Source of the DNA: Scatomorpha sp040765295
GTDB lineage: Bacteria; Bacillota; Clostridia; Oscillospirales; Oscillospiraceae
NCBI GenBank assembly: GCA_040765295.1
Contig: JAXGSB010000001.1
Location: 124,001 to 188,000, forward strand
DNA length: 64,000 nucleotides
Direction: 5' to 3'
Both the position numbers and the translations under genes were made by a program. Of this stretch, positions 51,298 to 60,545 are shown one piece after another; position 1 is the stretch's first letter; every line of letters starts with the position of its first letter. The notes below the pieces were generated by a model. It did no database searches and was not told the origin of the DNA. It saw only the letters and a program-made list of their open reading frames with translations.

Positions 51298-52074
51298 TTA
51301 TCTCTCATTCCAAAATCTCATAATTTCCTGATGAAAGCGTTCCGGAAACATCATCACAAGCTCGGCGTGCTCTAAGCCCTTAAATTCTTTGATGATGATT
51401 TGAGGAAAAGCCTTCTTTGCGTATGCAAGGTCGCTTTTTCTTGCTGCTTTTTCCTCTTGGCCATACCAATATTCCATCTCCGTATCCGATGCGGGGACAG
51501 ATTCGGGCATGGGATAGTTGTTGGCAGACCAGAACACATTGTAGATTGTCTTGTCGGAATAGTGATTTTTCCCAAAATCAAAGATTTTTCGGTAATGTTC
51601 CTCAGGGTCTTCCCCTTTGGGTGTCCACCGCTCCGGAGGCATGGCCAATTTCATAATTTTTAAAGACCTGAAAGCTGTTTTGAGCATCAAAAAATCTTTT
51701 ATAGCTATTATTCTGCACAGCCACTTCGGATAGGGATAGGGCGTTATGCCGGCATCGATGACAGCCTTTTTTACAGGCATCAGCTCATGAGCCAGCATGT
51801 ACATGACACTTGCCCCGCCCATAGAAACGCCATAGACCATATCCAAATACCGAATACCGTTTCCATGCAGATAAGAAACGGCTTGCTCGACGTTCTTCTC
51901 TATCGAAACAAAATCCGTTCCCAATTCGTCATGTCCGTCGGATATGAACAAAAACACGCGAAAGTCTTTCGATAATGCCTCTGCCGAATTTTTGAATACC
52001 CACCAAGGCTCCGCTGTGCATTGAAACATCAGCAAGGTTTTTTCGTTTTCTTCACCGAACACATAAACCTTCAC
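51298..52074 (-). CDS. Alpha/beta hydrolase
   Basis: A 258-residue hydrolase. The nucleophile elbow is YGVSMGGASVMY (GxSxG with the Ser). A lid segment follows, then a C-terminal catalytic His in KGLEHAELVMMFPE. It starts with GTG at 52074, with AAGGAGG 8 bases upstream. Small-molecule esters are the likely substrates, by family. It lies between two methyltransferases. Confidence 0.82.
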   Translation of the reverse strand: MKVYVFGEENEKTLLMFQCTAEPWWVFKNSAEALSKDFRVFLFISDGHDELGTDFVSIEKNVEQAVSYLHGNGIRYLDMVYGVSMGGASVMYMLAHELMPVKKAVIDAGITPYPYPKWLCRIIAIKDFLMLKTAFRSLKIMKLAMPPERWTPKGEDPEEHYRKIFDFGKNHYSDKTIYNVFWSANNYPMPESVPASDTEMEYWYGQEEKAARKSDLAYAKKAFPQIIIKEFKGLEHAELVMMFPERFHQEIMRFWNER

Positions 52075-52169
52075 AACTTCACCTCCTTCGCATGTTTCGA
52101 TTTAATCTTTTCACATTCTCCTTGCGCAAGCAAAGCTTTAGGTTTGCAGCCAATCTCGCAATCAGTCGG

Positions 52170-53003
52170 CTATTTAAAAAGCATTCTGTTTATAGACATT
52201 TTCATTAACTTATCGCCAAGAACCGCAAGCAGACGGTGTAGAAAGTGAATACCCGGACTTTTCATATCGTAATAGCCCAGCATATAGCCTTTTGAACTGA
52301 GCTCTATTTTTTCCGACCAATTTAAGTCCGCAGTCGGATTATTTACATAAAAATACCCTCCGACATCATCAATATCCATGTTTTTTAGCACTTTTTTCAA
52401 TATAAGTTTAAGTCCCGATTTTCCTACGCTGTCAAAAACCAAGCACCCTCCCGAATATCTTTTTGAAAGCTCCAAGACCAAAGACTTTACTTCTTCCGTT
52501 TTAAAATAATGAAACACACCGGCGGCAAAGAAAACAACTCCGTTAGAGCCGTCAACTTCATCCATCCACGAATAATCGTTTAAGTCACAAGAGATATTTA
52601 ATTCTCTCTCGTGCTTGCAAATCAGCTGTTCGCGCACAGATATAATATCCGGAAAATCGATGTTGACTATCCTACATAAGCCGTTGTCGCAGGCTTTTCC
52701 TGTTTCGTCCAAGCCGCAGCCGAGATTGACAACTGCCGCTTTTGGATATTTTCCTAAATAATCTTTAATTTCCCACATCATATCTAATTGCCGCATAGCG
52801 GCTTCGAGAGCGCCGAATTCATACAAAAAAGAGTTTTTCTTTTTCTCTAATTCCGAAAAATCATAGTCAAGTTTCTCGCACAATCTCTCTGCAAAAACAT
52901 CCGTATAAAGTTCGGGGAACTTTTCGGAACACATTTTTCTTCCGTATAGAGGAATTATAAGCGTTTCCTGAACGGTGTTTTTTTCTATCCTTATTTCTTC
53001 CAT
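52170..53003 (-). CDS. LCMT-family O-methyltransferase
   Basis: A 277-residue SAM enzyme of the leucine carboxyl methyltransferase (LCMT/TcmP) family. The signature lies in AAVVNLGCGLDETGKACDN, followed by VNIDFPDIISVREQL, ISCDLNDYSWMDEV and VVFFAAGVFHYF. Bacterial members methylate carboxyls or hydroxyls of natural products. AAGGAGGG precedes the ATG. The upstream neighbour, a DUF6796-like gene, ends 78 bp before. Confidence 0.85.
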   Translation of the reverse strand: MEEIRIEKNTVQETLIIPLYGRKMCSEKFPELYTDVFAERLCEKLDYDFSELEKKKNSFLYEFGALEAAMRQLDMMWEIKDYLGKYPKAAVVNLGCGLDETGKACDNGLCRIVNIDFPDIISVREQLICKHERELNISCDLNDYSWMDEVDGSNGVVFFAAGVFHYFKTEEVKSLVLELSKRYSGGCLVFDSVGKSGLKLILKKVLKNMDIDDVGGYFYVNNPTADLNWSEKIELSSKGYMLGYYDMKSPGIHFLHRLLAVLGDKLMKMSINRMLFK

Positions 53004-53033
53004 ATCAACATTTCCCTCCTTTTGTATTATAAG

Positions 53034-53053
53034 GAAAGTTTTTACAAACTTTC
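53034..53053. terminator. Short hairpin, possible weak terminator
   Basis: GAAAGTTT and AAACTTTC form a perfect 8-bp stem around TTAC, in the gap between the DUF6796-like gene and the LCMT gene. It is AT-rich; on the plus strand TTTT follows, but on the minus strand, where the genes lie, no good T-run is seen. Confidence 0.35.
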
Positions 53054-53081
53054 TTTTAAAAGCTCGCAGCGAAGCTCTCGG

Positions 53082-53825
53082 CTAATTTTGAAAAGACGAT
53101 TTTTGAACTTTACTCTCATAGTGTTCTTTTGCCTTGCCCAGCATCAATAAGTGCCCGCCCAGCGTCCATATGTTTCCCAAGGAAAAGGCGCCGACCATTA
53201 TTGCGTTTACTATCGCGTGGTTTCCGAAAAAAGCGAGAAGGCTGAAAAGCAGGGTGCCAACCGGCATAGAAAAAACCCAGCACCAACGGGGATAGGGGCT
53301 TAAACCCTTTGCAACGGCCTTTATATGCGCATAAACCATAGTAATCCAAGCGCTCAAAAGAACTATGTAAAGAGGCAGAAGAAAATAAAGAGAAAACTTC
53401 ATAGAGCCTGCCAAGGCAACACTCGGATTGGCGGCTGTCATATACTTATAAAAAAAGGCGGACTCTATAGAAGAAAGGTGGACACCGGCGCCTCCGAAAG
53501 CCAAAAAACCCAAACCTCCTATCATGTACATCTTGGAGTATTTCTGTGAATAGAGCTTTATGAGCTTATAAATTCCGAAATGGCCGAGACAGGCGAACGG
53601 AACGCCAACTAATCCCAACAATGAAGAGCAGAACATTCTGCTGTCGGATACAGTAAGATACTGAGAAACCTGACTCTCTATCCCGCTAAGACTCTCGTCC
53701 TTAACGCCCCAACCCATAAGAAAGTCGCCAACAAGGATAAGAAAAGCGCCTATAAGCCCTATCTTTAAAAAAAGAGCAAGCTTGTTCCAATTTATATCTT
53801 CCCTGAAATTCTTTTCTTCCTTCAT
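53082..53825 (-). CDS. DUF6796-like multi-spanning membrane protein
   Basis: A 247-residue protein with about six to seven hydrophobic helices. Stretches such as LIGAFLILVGDFLMGWGVK, LGLVGVPFACLGHFGIYKLI and GGLGFLAFGGAGVHLSSIESAFFYKY resemble the DUF6796 family, which has no known function. It is preceded by GTGAGGATAAATC and the ATG. It lies downstream of the fused ECF ATPase on the same strand, across a 112-bp gap. Confidence 0.65.
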   Translation of the reverse strand: MKEEKNFREDINWNKLALFLKIGLIGAFLILVGDFLMGWGVKDESLSGIESQVSQYLTVSDSRMFCSSLLGLVGVPFACLGHFGIYKLIKLYSQKYSKMYMIGGLGFLAFGGAGVHLSSIESAFFYKYMTAANPSVALAGSMKFSLYFLLPLYIVLLSAWITMVYAHIKAVAKGLSPYPRWCWVFSMPVGTLLFSLLAFFGNHAIVNAIMVGAFSLGNIWTLGGHLLMLGKAKEHYESKVQKSSFQN

Positions 53826-53937
53826 GATTTATCCTCACATTTCTTATACTCTTACTCTATAAACTATAAAAAATTATCTTATTTCATAAATTTTTCTTAT
53901 AAATCCTTCCGATCGGGTGGAGGAGGCTTTAATCTTT

Positions 53938-55512
53938 TCAGTTTTCGCAGAGTTTGACTTGGGCGGGGTCAATCAACTCATGGATTTCAGCATCCAACAG
54001 TCGAAGCAGCTCTTGGTCATGAGTAGCCAATAGTATTAAATGATTCCGAGAATATTCCGACAACACTTCCGCCATTGCCACCATGTGCTTCAAATCCAGA
54101 CCTGATGTAGGCTCATCTAAGATGAGAATTGGTCTATCCATTAAAAGAGTGGCGGCAACGGCCAGACGTTGTTTTTGTCCGCCTGAAAGAGAAAAGGGGT
54201 GCGCATCCAGAAGATTGTCGAGCTCAAGTTTTTTTGTTAAGGAGACAATGCGCTCTTCTTTTTCTTCTGCCTGCAGTCCGCTCTCTTCAAGAGAAAGTAA
54301 AAGCTCATCGTAAACCGAACCCGTAAGGAGCTGACGGTTTATATCTTGGAAGACAAAGCCGCACAGTCGGCACATTCTCTTTAGACTATAACGCCTGTTA
54401 TTATAACGCACAAAACCTTTGGCTCGTTTTTCCAGCCCTGCCAAGGATCGCAAAAAGGTGGATTTTCCCATCCCGTTGCCGGCGACTAAAGCGTGGATGC
54501 TGCTGGCTTTAAAACGGTAATCTTCTATCTGAAGAAACGGCTGCGAAGTTTTGGAATAGCTCATTCCCAGCGACTCAATGTACAAATCCTTGGGAGCTAT
54601 GTCCGCCGTTTTTATACGACTGTTTCGCTCACCGCAAGAGCGAATGGCTAATTGCCTGTTCGCCAAAGGCGGCGGCAATCTTTTGGTGCTTCTTAATCCC
54701 ATCCGACTCAATTGCTCGTCGGAAAGACTGCGCAATCGCTCTCCTGAAAAGTGTTCTTCCAGTTGCCCGTCTTTCATAAATATAACTCGATCGACAAGTT
54801 CGCTTAGATATGCCAAGCGATGTTCCGCTACCAGCTGGATGACACCGGAGTGTTTAAACGTCCGCATCATTTGGGCCAAAGAACGCATGCCGTCTGCATC
54901 AAGGTTGGAGGAAGGCTCATCGTATAGCATAATAGGAGGCTGCATGGCCGCCACGCTAAGACAAGCTACTCTTTGTTTTTCTCCACCGGAAAGATGAAAC
55001 AGGCTTCTTTCCAAATAAGGCTCTAAATGAAATTCTTTGACAAGAGCAGCCACACGCCTCTCGATCTCTTCTGCAGGCAGATTGAAGTTTTCACAGCCGA
55101 AGCGCAGTTCGTCTTTGACCACGACATTAAAAAACTGGGAACGGGGATTTTGGAAAACGGAGCCGGTGAGCGTTCCGCGCCGATCGACAGGCATGCTTAT
55201 AATGGAGTCACCGCAAAACAAGACATCGCCGTCAATCTTGCCGCTTGAAAACTCGGGAATTATTCCGTTGATAATTTGCAGGAGAGTAGTTTTTCCGCAG
55301 CCGCTCTCGCCGGTAATCAGTATGAGTTCTCCGCTTTTTGCGGAAAAAGAGATGTTTTTAAGAGCGGGCTCGAATTCCAACGCCGAAGAACGAGAGATTA
55401 TTTCTTCTTCGGCATACCAATCCGCCAAATCCGCAATCGATTCCTCATAGGTAAAGCCGAGTCTGTCAATTAGCAAAACCTGCTCTTTTTCCTTAGGGAT
55501 AAGATTTTTCAT
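53938..55512 (-). CDS. Fused ECF transporter ATPase (EcfA1-EcfA2)
   Basis: A 524-residue protein with two ABC ATPase domains. Domain 1: Walker A GESGCGKTTL, Q-loop FQNPRSQFFN, signature HLSGGEKQRVACLS, Walker B IMLYDEPSSNLD. Domain 2: Walker A GNGMGKSTF (VAGNGMGKST), FQDINRQLLTGSV, LSGGQKQRLAVAATL, ILILDEPTSGLD, switch ATHD. The N.R.QF/QL Q-loops are typical of ECF ATPases. It powers uptake with the T and S components encoded just upstream. Confidence 0.92.
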   Translation of the reverse strand: MKNLIPKEKEQVLLIDRLGFTYEESIADLADWYAEEEIISRSSALEFEPALKNISFSAKSGELILITGESGCGKTTLLQIINGIIPEFSSGKIDGDVLFCGDSIISMPVDRRGTLTGSVFQNPRSQFFNVVVKDELRFGCENFNLPAEEIERRVAALVKEFHLEPYLERSLFHLSGGEKQRVACLSVAAMQPPIMLYDEPSSNLDADGMRSLAQMMRTFKHSGVIQLVAEHRLAYLSELVDRVIFMKDGQLEEHFSGERLRSLSDEQLSRMGLRSTKRLPPPLANRQLAIRSCGERNSRIKTADIAPKDLYIESLGMSYSKTSQPFLQIEDYRFKASSIHALVAGNGMGKSTFLRSLAGLEKRAKGFVRYNNRRYSLKRMCRLCGFVFQDINRQLLTGSVYDELLLSLEESGLQAEEKEERIVSLTKKLELDNLLDAHPFSLSGGQKQRLAVAATLLMDRPILILDEPTSGLDLKHMVAMAEVLSEYSRNHLILLATHDQELLRLLDAEIHELIDPAQVKLCEN

Positions 55513-55522
55513 TTCCGCACTC

Positions 55523-56218
55523 TCATATTTTAGATGAGGCGGTTATAGCAAACAGCCAAAGCAAAATCAGAAGGCCGGACAGGGAAATTATAATCCAATC
55601 GAAAAAGCGCAAATTGTCATGTTCATAGCTTGTCCGTTCCCTAGTGGTGCTCAAGCCGCGGCAGAGAGAAGCCATGCTGAGCTCGTCGGCAACTCTGAAA
55701 GTAGATAAAAGTAAGGGCACAAGTCGGTAGTTAAAATAATTCAGCGGATGGCGGAGAGCTTTGAGTCCGCTTAATCCACGCATACGCAAGGCCTGCTTAA
55801 TGCCGTCGTTTTCGCTTCGAATTGTCGGAATAAAGCGAAAAATAACAGATGTGGAAAGCGCAAAGCCCGCCGGAATATGCATGCGCTTAAGCCCGTTTAG
55901 ATATTCGCTGATACCGGTGGTTTGCATGATTAATAGGCCGATGGCAACTCCCGGCAACAAATATTGAACAATGGTAAAAAAAAGCAGAATCGGCCAAGGC
56001 AAGCGCAAAAAATCAAAAACAGGGAAGTAATCTATGTAGCTGAAAAACAGGATTAGGATATAAATCCCCGCCATACGCCAGCGCTTTAAGAGCAGCATCC
56101 ACAAAGACGGCAGCGCGCTCAAAGCGAGAACCAAAATCGGGCAAGCCATGCGAAAGCTGGGAGTGATTATAGCGGTAGAAATGCTCAGACCCGCAGCTAA
56201 TTTGCTTCGTATGTTCAT
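55523..56218 (-). CDS. ECF transporter T component (EcfT/CbiQ-like)
   Basis: A 231-residue membrane protein. The two coupling-helix motifs are visible as ALRMRGLSGLKALRHP and SMASLCRGLSTT, each with the conserved R-G. Five or so hydrophobic helices are present. Its ATG directly follows the stop of the S component, so translation is coupled. It links the S component to the fused ATPase, whose gene starts 10 bp downstream. Confidence 0.9.
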   Translation of the reverse strand: MNIRSKLAAGLSISTAIITPSFRMACPILVLALSALPSLWMLLLKRWRMAGIYILILFFSYIDYFPVFDFLRLPWPILLFFTIVQYLLPGVAIGLLIMQTTGISEYLNGLKRMHIPAGFALSTSVIFRFIPTIRSENDGIKQALRMRGLSGLKALRHPLNYFNYRLVPLLLSTFRVADELSMASLCRGLSTTRERTSYEHDNLRFFDWIIISLSGLLILLWLFAITASSKI

Positions 56219-56824
56219 CTACTTGGCGACTCCCGAACGGCGGAAGTGACGCCTGGCTATCGCGCGGCCGATGAAAGCGCCTACAATCCCGCCTGCAAAG
56301 GCGCCGATGAAAACCGCAATAAATATAGGGCCGCGCATAATAATTCTAAGTTGATTGGCATATTCTGCACTCATAGAGCTTGAAACTTTGGCATAAAATG
56401 TGTCTGCAGAAAACATCATAGGAAAATAAGATGTGGCCATGATAAGAGCATAAAAGGAATATCCCCAAAGAGCGTGCTTAAAACTGCGATATTTTCCGGC
56501 TCGGCAAATTAGATCGGAAATCAGACCCAGTATGACAGCTGCAATGAGTGAGTATATTCCGTGTCCTGTAATTGCAAGAAAAGCGCCTTGCAAAGCGCCG
56601 ACAGCGGTAATCATGCCGAAATGCCTGACCTTGCCCAAGAAAAGGAAGAATACGGGGCCGCAGACAACGGCAATTGCAAACGGAGCGACAGGGTATAAAA
56701 TAGGAATAAATCCGATACTTCCTATTAAGCCGCTGAGGAAAAACAACAATGCTGCATGAAGGCCTATTTGTATAGCGTCACGCGCGGTAAATTTTTTGTT
56801 TTCTTCTATTTTTCTTTCTGACAT
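56219..56824 (-). CDS. MptD-family ECF transporter S component
   Basis: A 201-residue membrane protein of six helices, matching the MptD/trep_Strep-type S components: FTARDAIQIGLHAALLFF, VCGPVFFLFLGKV, GALQGAFLAITGHGIYSL and AGGIVGAFIGRAIARRHF. The substrate of this family is not firmly known; members often sit in siderophore-like loci. The ATG at 56824 follows AAGGAG; the frame to 56878 lacks a site. Confidence 0.88.
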   Translation of the reverse strand: MSERKIEENKKFTARDAIQIGLHAALLFFLSGLIGSIGFIPILYPVAPFAIAVVCGPVFFLFLGKVRHFGMITAVGALQGAFLAITGHGIYSLIAAVILGLISDLICRAGKYRSFKHALWGYSFYALIMATSYFPMMFSADTFYAKVSSSMSAEYANQLRIIMRGPIFIAVFIGAFAGGIVGAFIGRAIARRHFRRSGVAK

Positions 56825-56890
56825 GTTTTTCTCCTTTTTAAGTTTTTGGCTGGTTTTACTCAAAGCCTGAAAATTCATCCAAAAGCAAAG

Positions 56891-58621
56891 CTACTCTCCC
56901 AACTGCAAAGTCCTGAGCTTGCGATAAAGGCTGTTCGGCTCATTTATCAGATCTTCCGGCGTACCGGATTCCACAACTCTGCCGTCGGTTAAACCGACAA
57001 GCCGGTCGGCCTCTTCTATAGTGCGCATGCGATGAGCAATCATCAGAACAGTTTTACCGCGAATCAACTCGCTGAGACCCGCCTGTATTTTGCTTTCGTT
57101 TTCAACGTCCAAAGAGGCTGTTGCCTCGTCTAAAAGCAATATCGGAGTGCTTTTAAGCAAAGCTCGAGCAATGGAAATTCTCTGGCGTTCACCTCCGGAA
57201 AGTCTGACGCCGTTTTCGCCAATCATGGTTTGATAGCCGTCCGGCAGACGACGGACAAATTCATCGCAATGAGCCAAACGAGCCGCCTCCATTATCTCTT
57301 CTTCAGTCGCATTTTTCCGACCCAACTTGATGTTTTCATATACGGTATTGTCGAACAATATTACATCCTGAAATACCATAGATAAATGCGTCATAATCGT
57401 TTCCGGATCTAGCTCTTTCAAATCGTGTCCGCCGATTCTCACAGATCCCTTTGTCGGGTCATAAAACCTTGCAGCCAGTTTTGCAGCCGTACTTTTTCCG
57501 CATCCGGAAGGGCCAATCAAGGCCGTAATCTCTCCCTGTTTGGCTGTAAAGCTGACATCATGCAAGACGGGAACACCCTCTAAGTATTCAAAGCAAACAT
57601 TGTCAAACTCAATATCAAAGCGATCAAACTGAACATCGCTTCGTCCGGTCGTTTCACGGCTCTTTTCCAGCTCTAAAGTCCTCTCCAGCGGAGCTGAACC
57701 AAAGTAAATATAGGATAAGTTGTATATCACCGAACCGACAGGGTCGTAAATTCGGGTTGCAACCACCAGATACATCAAAAACTTCAGCAAAGACAAAGAG
57801 CCTTGCTCAAAAAGCATGGCGCCGGCTATTACAGTAGTGGCAAAGCCCAGCTTCAAGAGACTTTGTCCGCCGTTGACAAAGACGGACATGGCAATTTCCG
57901 AAACTTTGTGCATGTCTTCTTCCTCTTTTAAAAGGGCGTTATAACTTTGCATATAATTTGCCGATTGGTTGTTGGCGTGAATGTCGGCCATGTGTTCTAT
58001 GTTTTCTTGTGTTTGGTCGGATACACGACGCTTTGTTTCGAAATGGACTCGAAGATGCTTTTTTTGAAAGCGGGAGCTGAGCAAGGTGATTATAATAACA
58101 AGCGGCATAATCCAGCATACAGCCATCCCCATACGCCAATCCCAAATAATAATTCCGATAGCGGTAAAAAGGCCTGAAATTGCAGCGCCCACCAGTTGAG
58201 GAACGGCGTGAGACTGCAAGCCTTCCAAAGTGTTGATGTCCTCCATCATTGTATTTGTGATATCGCTTAAATCTTTATTGCTAAAAAAGGACAGAGGCAA
58301 TTTACGCAACTTTTCCGCCAGGCGAATCCGGCGCTCTTCGCTTTCTTCATAAGTGGATACGAAGACTGCTGTATATTGCTTGTAGTAAAAGAATCCGGAT
58401 ATCAGCAGAGATACGATTGTGATGACGGCATAGGAGGCATAACGAAAAGCAATTTCCTGCCCTGTTTTAATATGCGGCAGCACATCTTCCAAGAAAAAAT
58501 AGACCAAAGACATCGGAAGCATGAGCGAAATGTAATAAAGCGCATTATATACAGCTCCCTTTGCCAAGCCTTTGGCGGATCTATAGCCCATTGCAAGATT
58601 CTTTTGTAGAAAATTAATCAT
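56891..58621 (-). CDS. ABC transporter half-unit, fused permease-ATPase (YbtQ-like)
   Basis: A 576-residue half-transporter with an N-terminal six-helix domain (about 15-310) and a C-terminal ATPase. Walker A is GPSGCGKST, Q-loop FQDVILF, signature RLSGGERQRISIARALL, Walker B ILLLDEATASLD and switch AHRM. It fits an exporter fold, but YbtP/YbtQ-type pairs of this fold import ferric yersiniabactin. The ATG at 58621 with AAGGG upstream replaces the longer frame to 58651. It should form a heterodimer with the next gene's product. Confidence 0.88.
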   Translation of the reverse strand: MINFLQKNLAMGYRSAKGLAKGAVYNALYYISLMLPMSLVYFFLEDVLPHIKTGQEIAFRYASYAVITIVSLLISGFFYYKQYTAVFVSTYEESEERRIRLAEKLRKLPLSFFSNKDLSDITNTMMEDINTLEGLQSHAVPQLVGAAISGLFTAIGIIIWDWRMGMAVCWIMPLVIIITLLSSRFQKKHLRVHFETKRRVSDQTQENIEHMADIHANNQSANYMQSYNALLKEEEDMHKVSEIAMSVFVNGGQSLLKLGFATTVIAGAMLFEQGSLSLLKFLMYLVVATRIYDPVGSVIYNLSYIYFGSAPLERTLELEKSRETTGRSDVQFDRFDIEFDNVCFEYLEGVPVLHDVSFTAKQGEITALIGPSGCGKSTAAKLAARFYDPTKGSVRIGGHDLKELDPETIMTHLSMVFQDVILFDNTVYENIKLGRKNATEEEIMEAARLAHCDEFVRRLPDGYQTMIGENGVRLSGGERQRISIARALLKSTPILLLDEATASLDVENESKIQAGLSELIRGKTVLMIAHRMRTIEEADRLVGLTDGRVVESGTPEDLINEPNSLYRKLRTLQLGE

Positions 58622-58666
58622 GATATTGTCCCTTCTTTGCTCTTTTGACACCGTGGATTCATATAA

Positions 58667-60463
58667 CTAAACACGCCATGTTGCTGCGGTATTGAAATCC
58701 TTCCACATTTGCGCATAGACACCGCCTTTTTCGAGCAGGACTTCATGTGTACCCGATTCAACAATTTTTCCTGCTTCCATGACCATAATACGGTCTGCAT
58801 CGACCACGGAACTGAGTCTGTGGGCAATCATAAGCGTTGTTTTGTCCGACATCAGCTCGCGAAAAGCGGCTTGAATAAGCCGTTCGTTTTCCGGGTCTGT
58901 AAAGGCTGTGGCTTCATCCAAAATTAAAATAGGCGCATCTTTGAGAAAGGCTCTTGCCAGCAAAATTCGCTGCTCTTCTCCGCCGGATAAGAAGACCCCC
59001 TTTCCGCCTACTACTGTGTGCAAGCCCTCCGGCAGCCTTTCGACCACATCCAGGCATTGCGCTTGACGGCAAGCATCCAGCACTTCCTGTTCGGTAGCAT
59101 GCGGTTTGGGTTTTCTTATGTTCTCTAAGACCGACTCCTTAAAAAGAGATTGATTCTGAAAAACAAAAGAAATTTGATTCATTAGCGCCTCTCTGCTAAA
59201 TTCCTGCACCGGAATTCCGCCAATACTGATGCTGCCTTCCTGCGGGTCGTAAAAACGCGGCAACAAGGACGCCAAGCTGCTTTTTCCTCCGCCGGATTCT
59301 CCCACCAGGGCTACAAATTTGCCTTGGGGGATATCGAAAGACACTTGAGAAACGACGTCCCGTTCCGTATTGGGATAATGAAAAGAAACATTTTCATAAC
59401 GCACCGTATGTTCCTGAGCCTCTTCACGATTACCATAGGACATCGGTTCATGAACAAAGAGACTTTCTATCCTGTTCACCACTTCCGTTGCCTGCATGGT
59501 TCCCTGACCGAGAGTCATGATTTTAATGATTTGAGATGCGCTGTAACTGGTGAACAAAACATAAAAAACCAAATTGCAAATAATTTCTATCGGGTTTGAA
59601 TCTCGAGTGAACATGATGATAGAAAAGGGAATCAAAAAATAGACCGCAGCTCGAACCATAGCGTTGGAAAAAAGCATCCATTTTCTTGCCATGTAGGTGT
59701 ATTCCAAAGAAAAGCTAGAATAGTTTTTTATAGCCTCTCGAAAGGCCTTAAAAGAGTAAATTGTCTGTTGAAAAACTTTAACAACGGGAATTCCTCTGAC
59801 ATACTCTACAGCAGAGGCGTTCATCTGCTCTTGGGCGGTCATGTAATTGTGAACACAGTCACGGTTTTTGCCCGAGTACATAGGAAAAATTAAAAGCACG
59901 GCCGCAATTATTGTAAACAGAGAAATTAGACCCATCCGCCAATCATAGGAAAAGAAAATAGCCAGCATCACGATTGGAAAGACAGCTACAGCCGCTAGGT
60001 CGGGAGTGTTGTGAGCCACCATGTTATGTGTCAAACCGGCATTATCATCAATGGTCTTTCTCAGTTTTCCCGATGCCTGGTCTTTAAAAAAGCCTAGGGG
60101 CATGTCCATAAACCGTTTCATAGAACTGCTGCGGATGCCGCTTTCAATACGGAAAGCCACCAAGTGAGACAAAGTCAAAGAAATAAAATAAAGGAAAACG
60201 CTTATGACAAAAAAGAGAACAACAAGCCAAGCGAGATGAATAATACAATCTATATCGGGGGTATTTTGCAATATATTTTGGATTATTTGGTGGATATAGG
60301 CGTAGGGAACAATGCCTGCAGCAGTGCTTAGAGCCGCTGCGATAATAGAAAGCCACATGAGCTTTCCCCAATTTCCCGCATAATTCATCAGAATGTTCCA
60401 AGTTTCTTTTGCTGTTCTGCTTTGCGTTTCTTGCGCAATATTTGAAGATTCTGTTCCGGACAT
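58667..60463 (-). CDS. ABC transporter half-unit, fused permease-ATPase (YbtP-like)
   Basis: A 598-residue half-transporter with the same layout. Walker A GESGGGKSS, signature FLSGGEEQRILLARAFL and Walker B ILILDEATAFTDPENE; the ATAFTDPENE wording is typical of the YbtP/YbtQ group. The membrane domain has the SGKLRKTIDDNAGLTHNMV loop of this group. AGGAGG precedes the ATG. With 56891-58621 it probably forms a heterodimeric siderophore-type transporter. Confidence 0.88.
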   Translation of the reverse strand: MSGTESSNIAQETQSRTAKETWNILMNYAGNWGKLMWLSIIAAALSTAAGIVPYAYIHQIIQNILQNTPDIDCIIHLAWLVVLFFVISVFLYFISLTLSHLVAFRIESGIRSSSMKRFMDMPLGFFKDQASGKLRKTIDDNAGLTHNMVAHNTPDLAAVAVFPIVMLAIFFSYDWRMGLISLFTIIAAVLLIFPMYSGKNRDCVHNYMTAQEQMNASAVEYVRGIPVVKVFQQTIYSFKAFREAIKNYSSFSLEYTYMARKWMLFSNAMVRAAVYFLIPFSIIMFTRDSNPIEIICNLVFYVLFTSYSASQIIKIMTLGQGTMQATEVVNRIESLFVHEPMSYGNREEAQEHTVRYENVSFHYPNTERDVVSQVSFDIPQGKFVALVGESGGGKSSLASLLPRFYDPQEGSISIGGIPVQEFSREALMNQISFVFQNQSLFKESVLENIRKPKPHATEQEVLDACRQAQCLDVVERLPEGLHTVVGGKGVFLSGGEEQRILLARAFLKDAPILILDEATAFTDPENERLIQAAFRELMSDKTTLMIAHRLSSVVDADRIMVMEAGKIVESGTHEVLLEKGGVYAQMWKDFNTAATWRV

Positions 60464-60545
60464 CTTTTATCCTCCTTATGGCGTGCTAAAATTCTCTTTC
60501 GCTAATGCCGTTCTGTGATTTTTCTTTATAAGTTCCTGTTTTTGC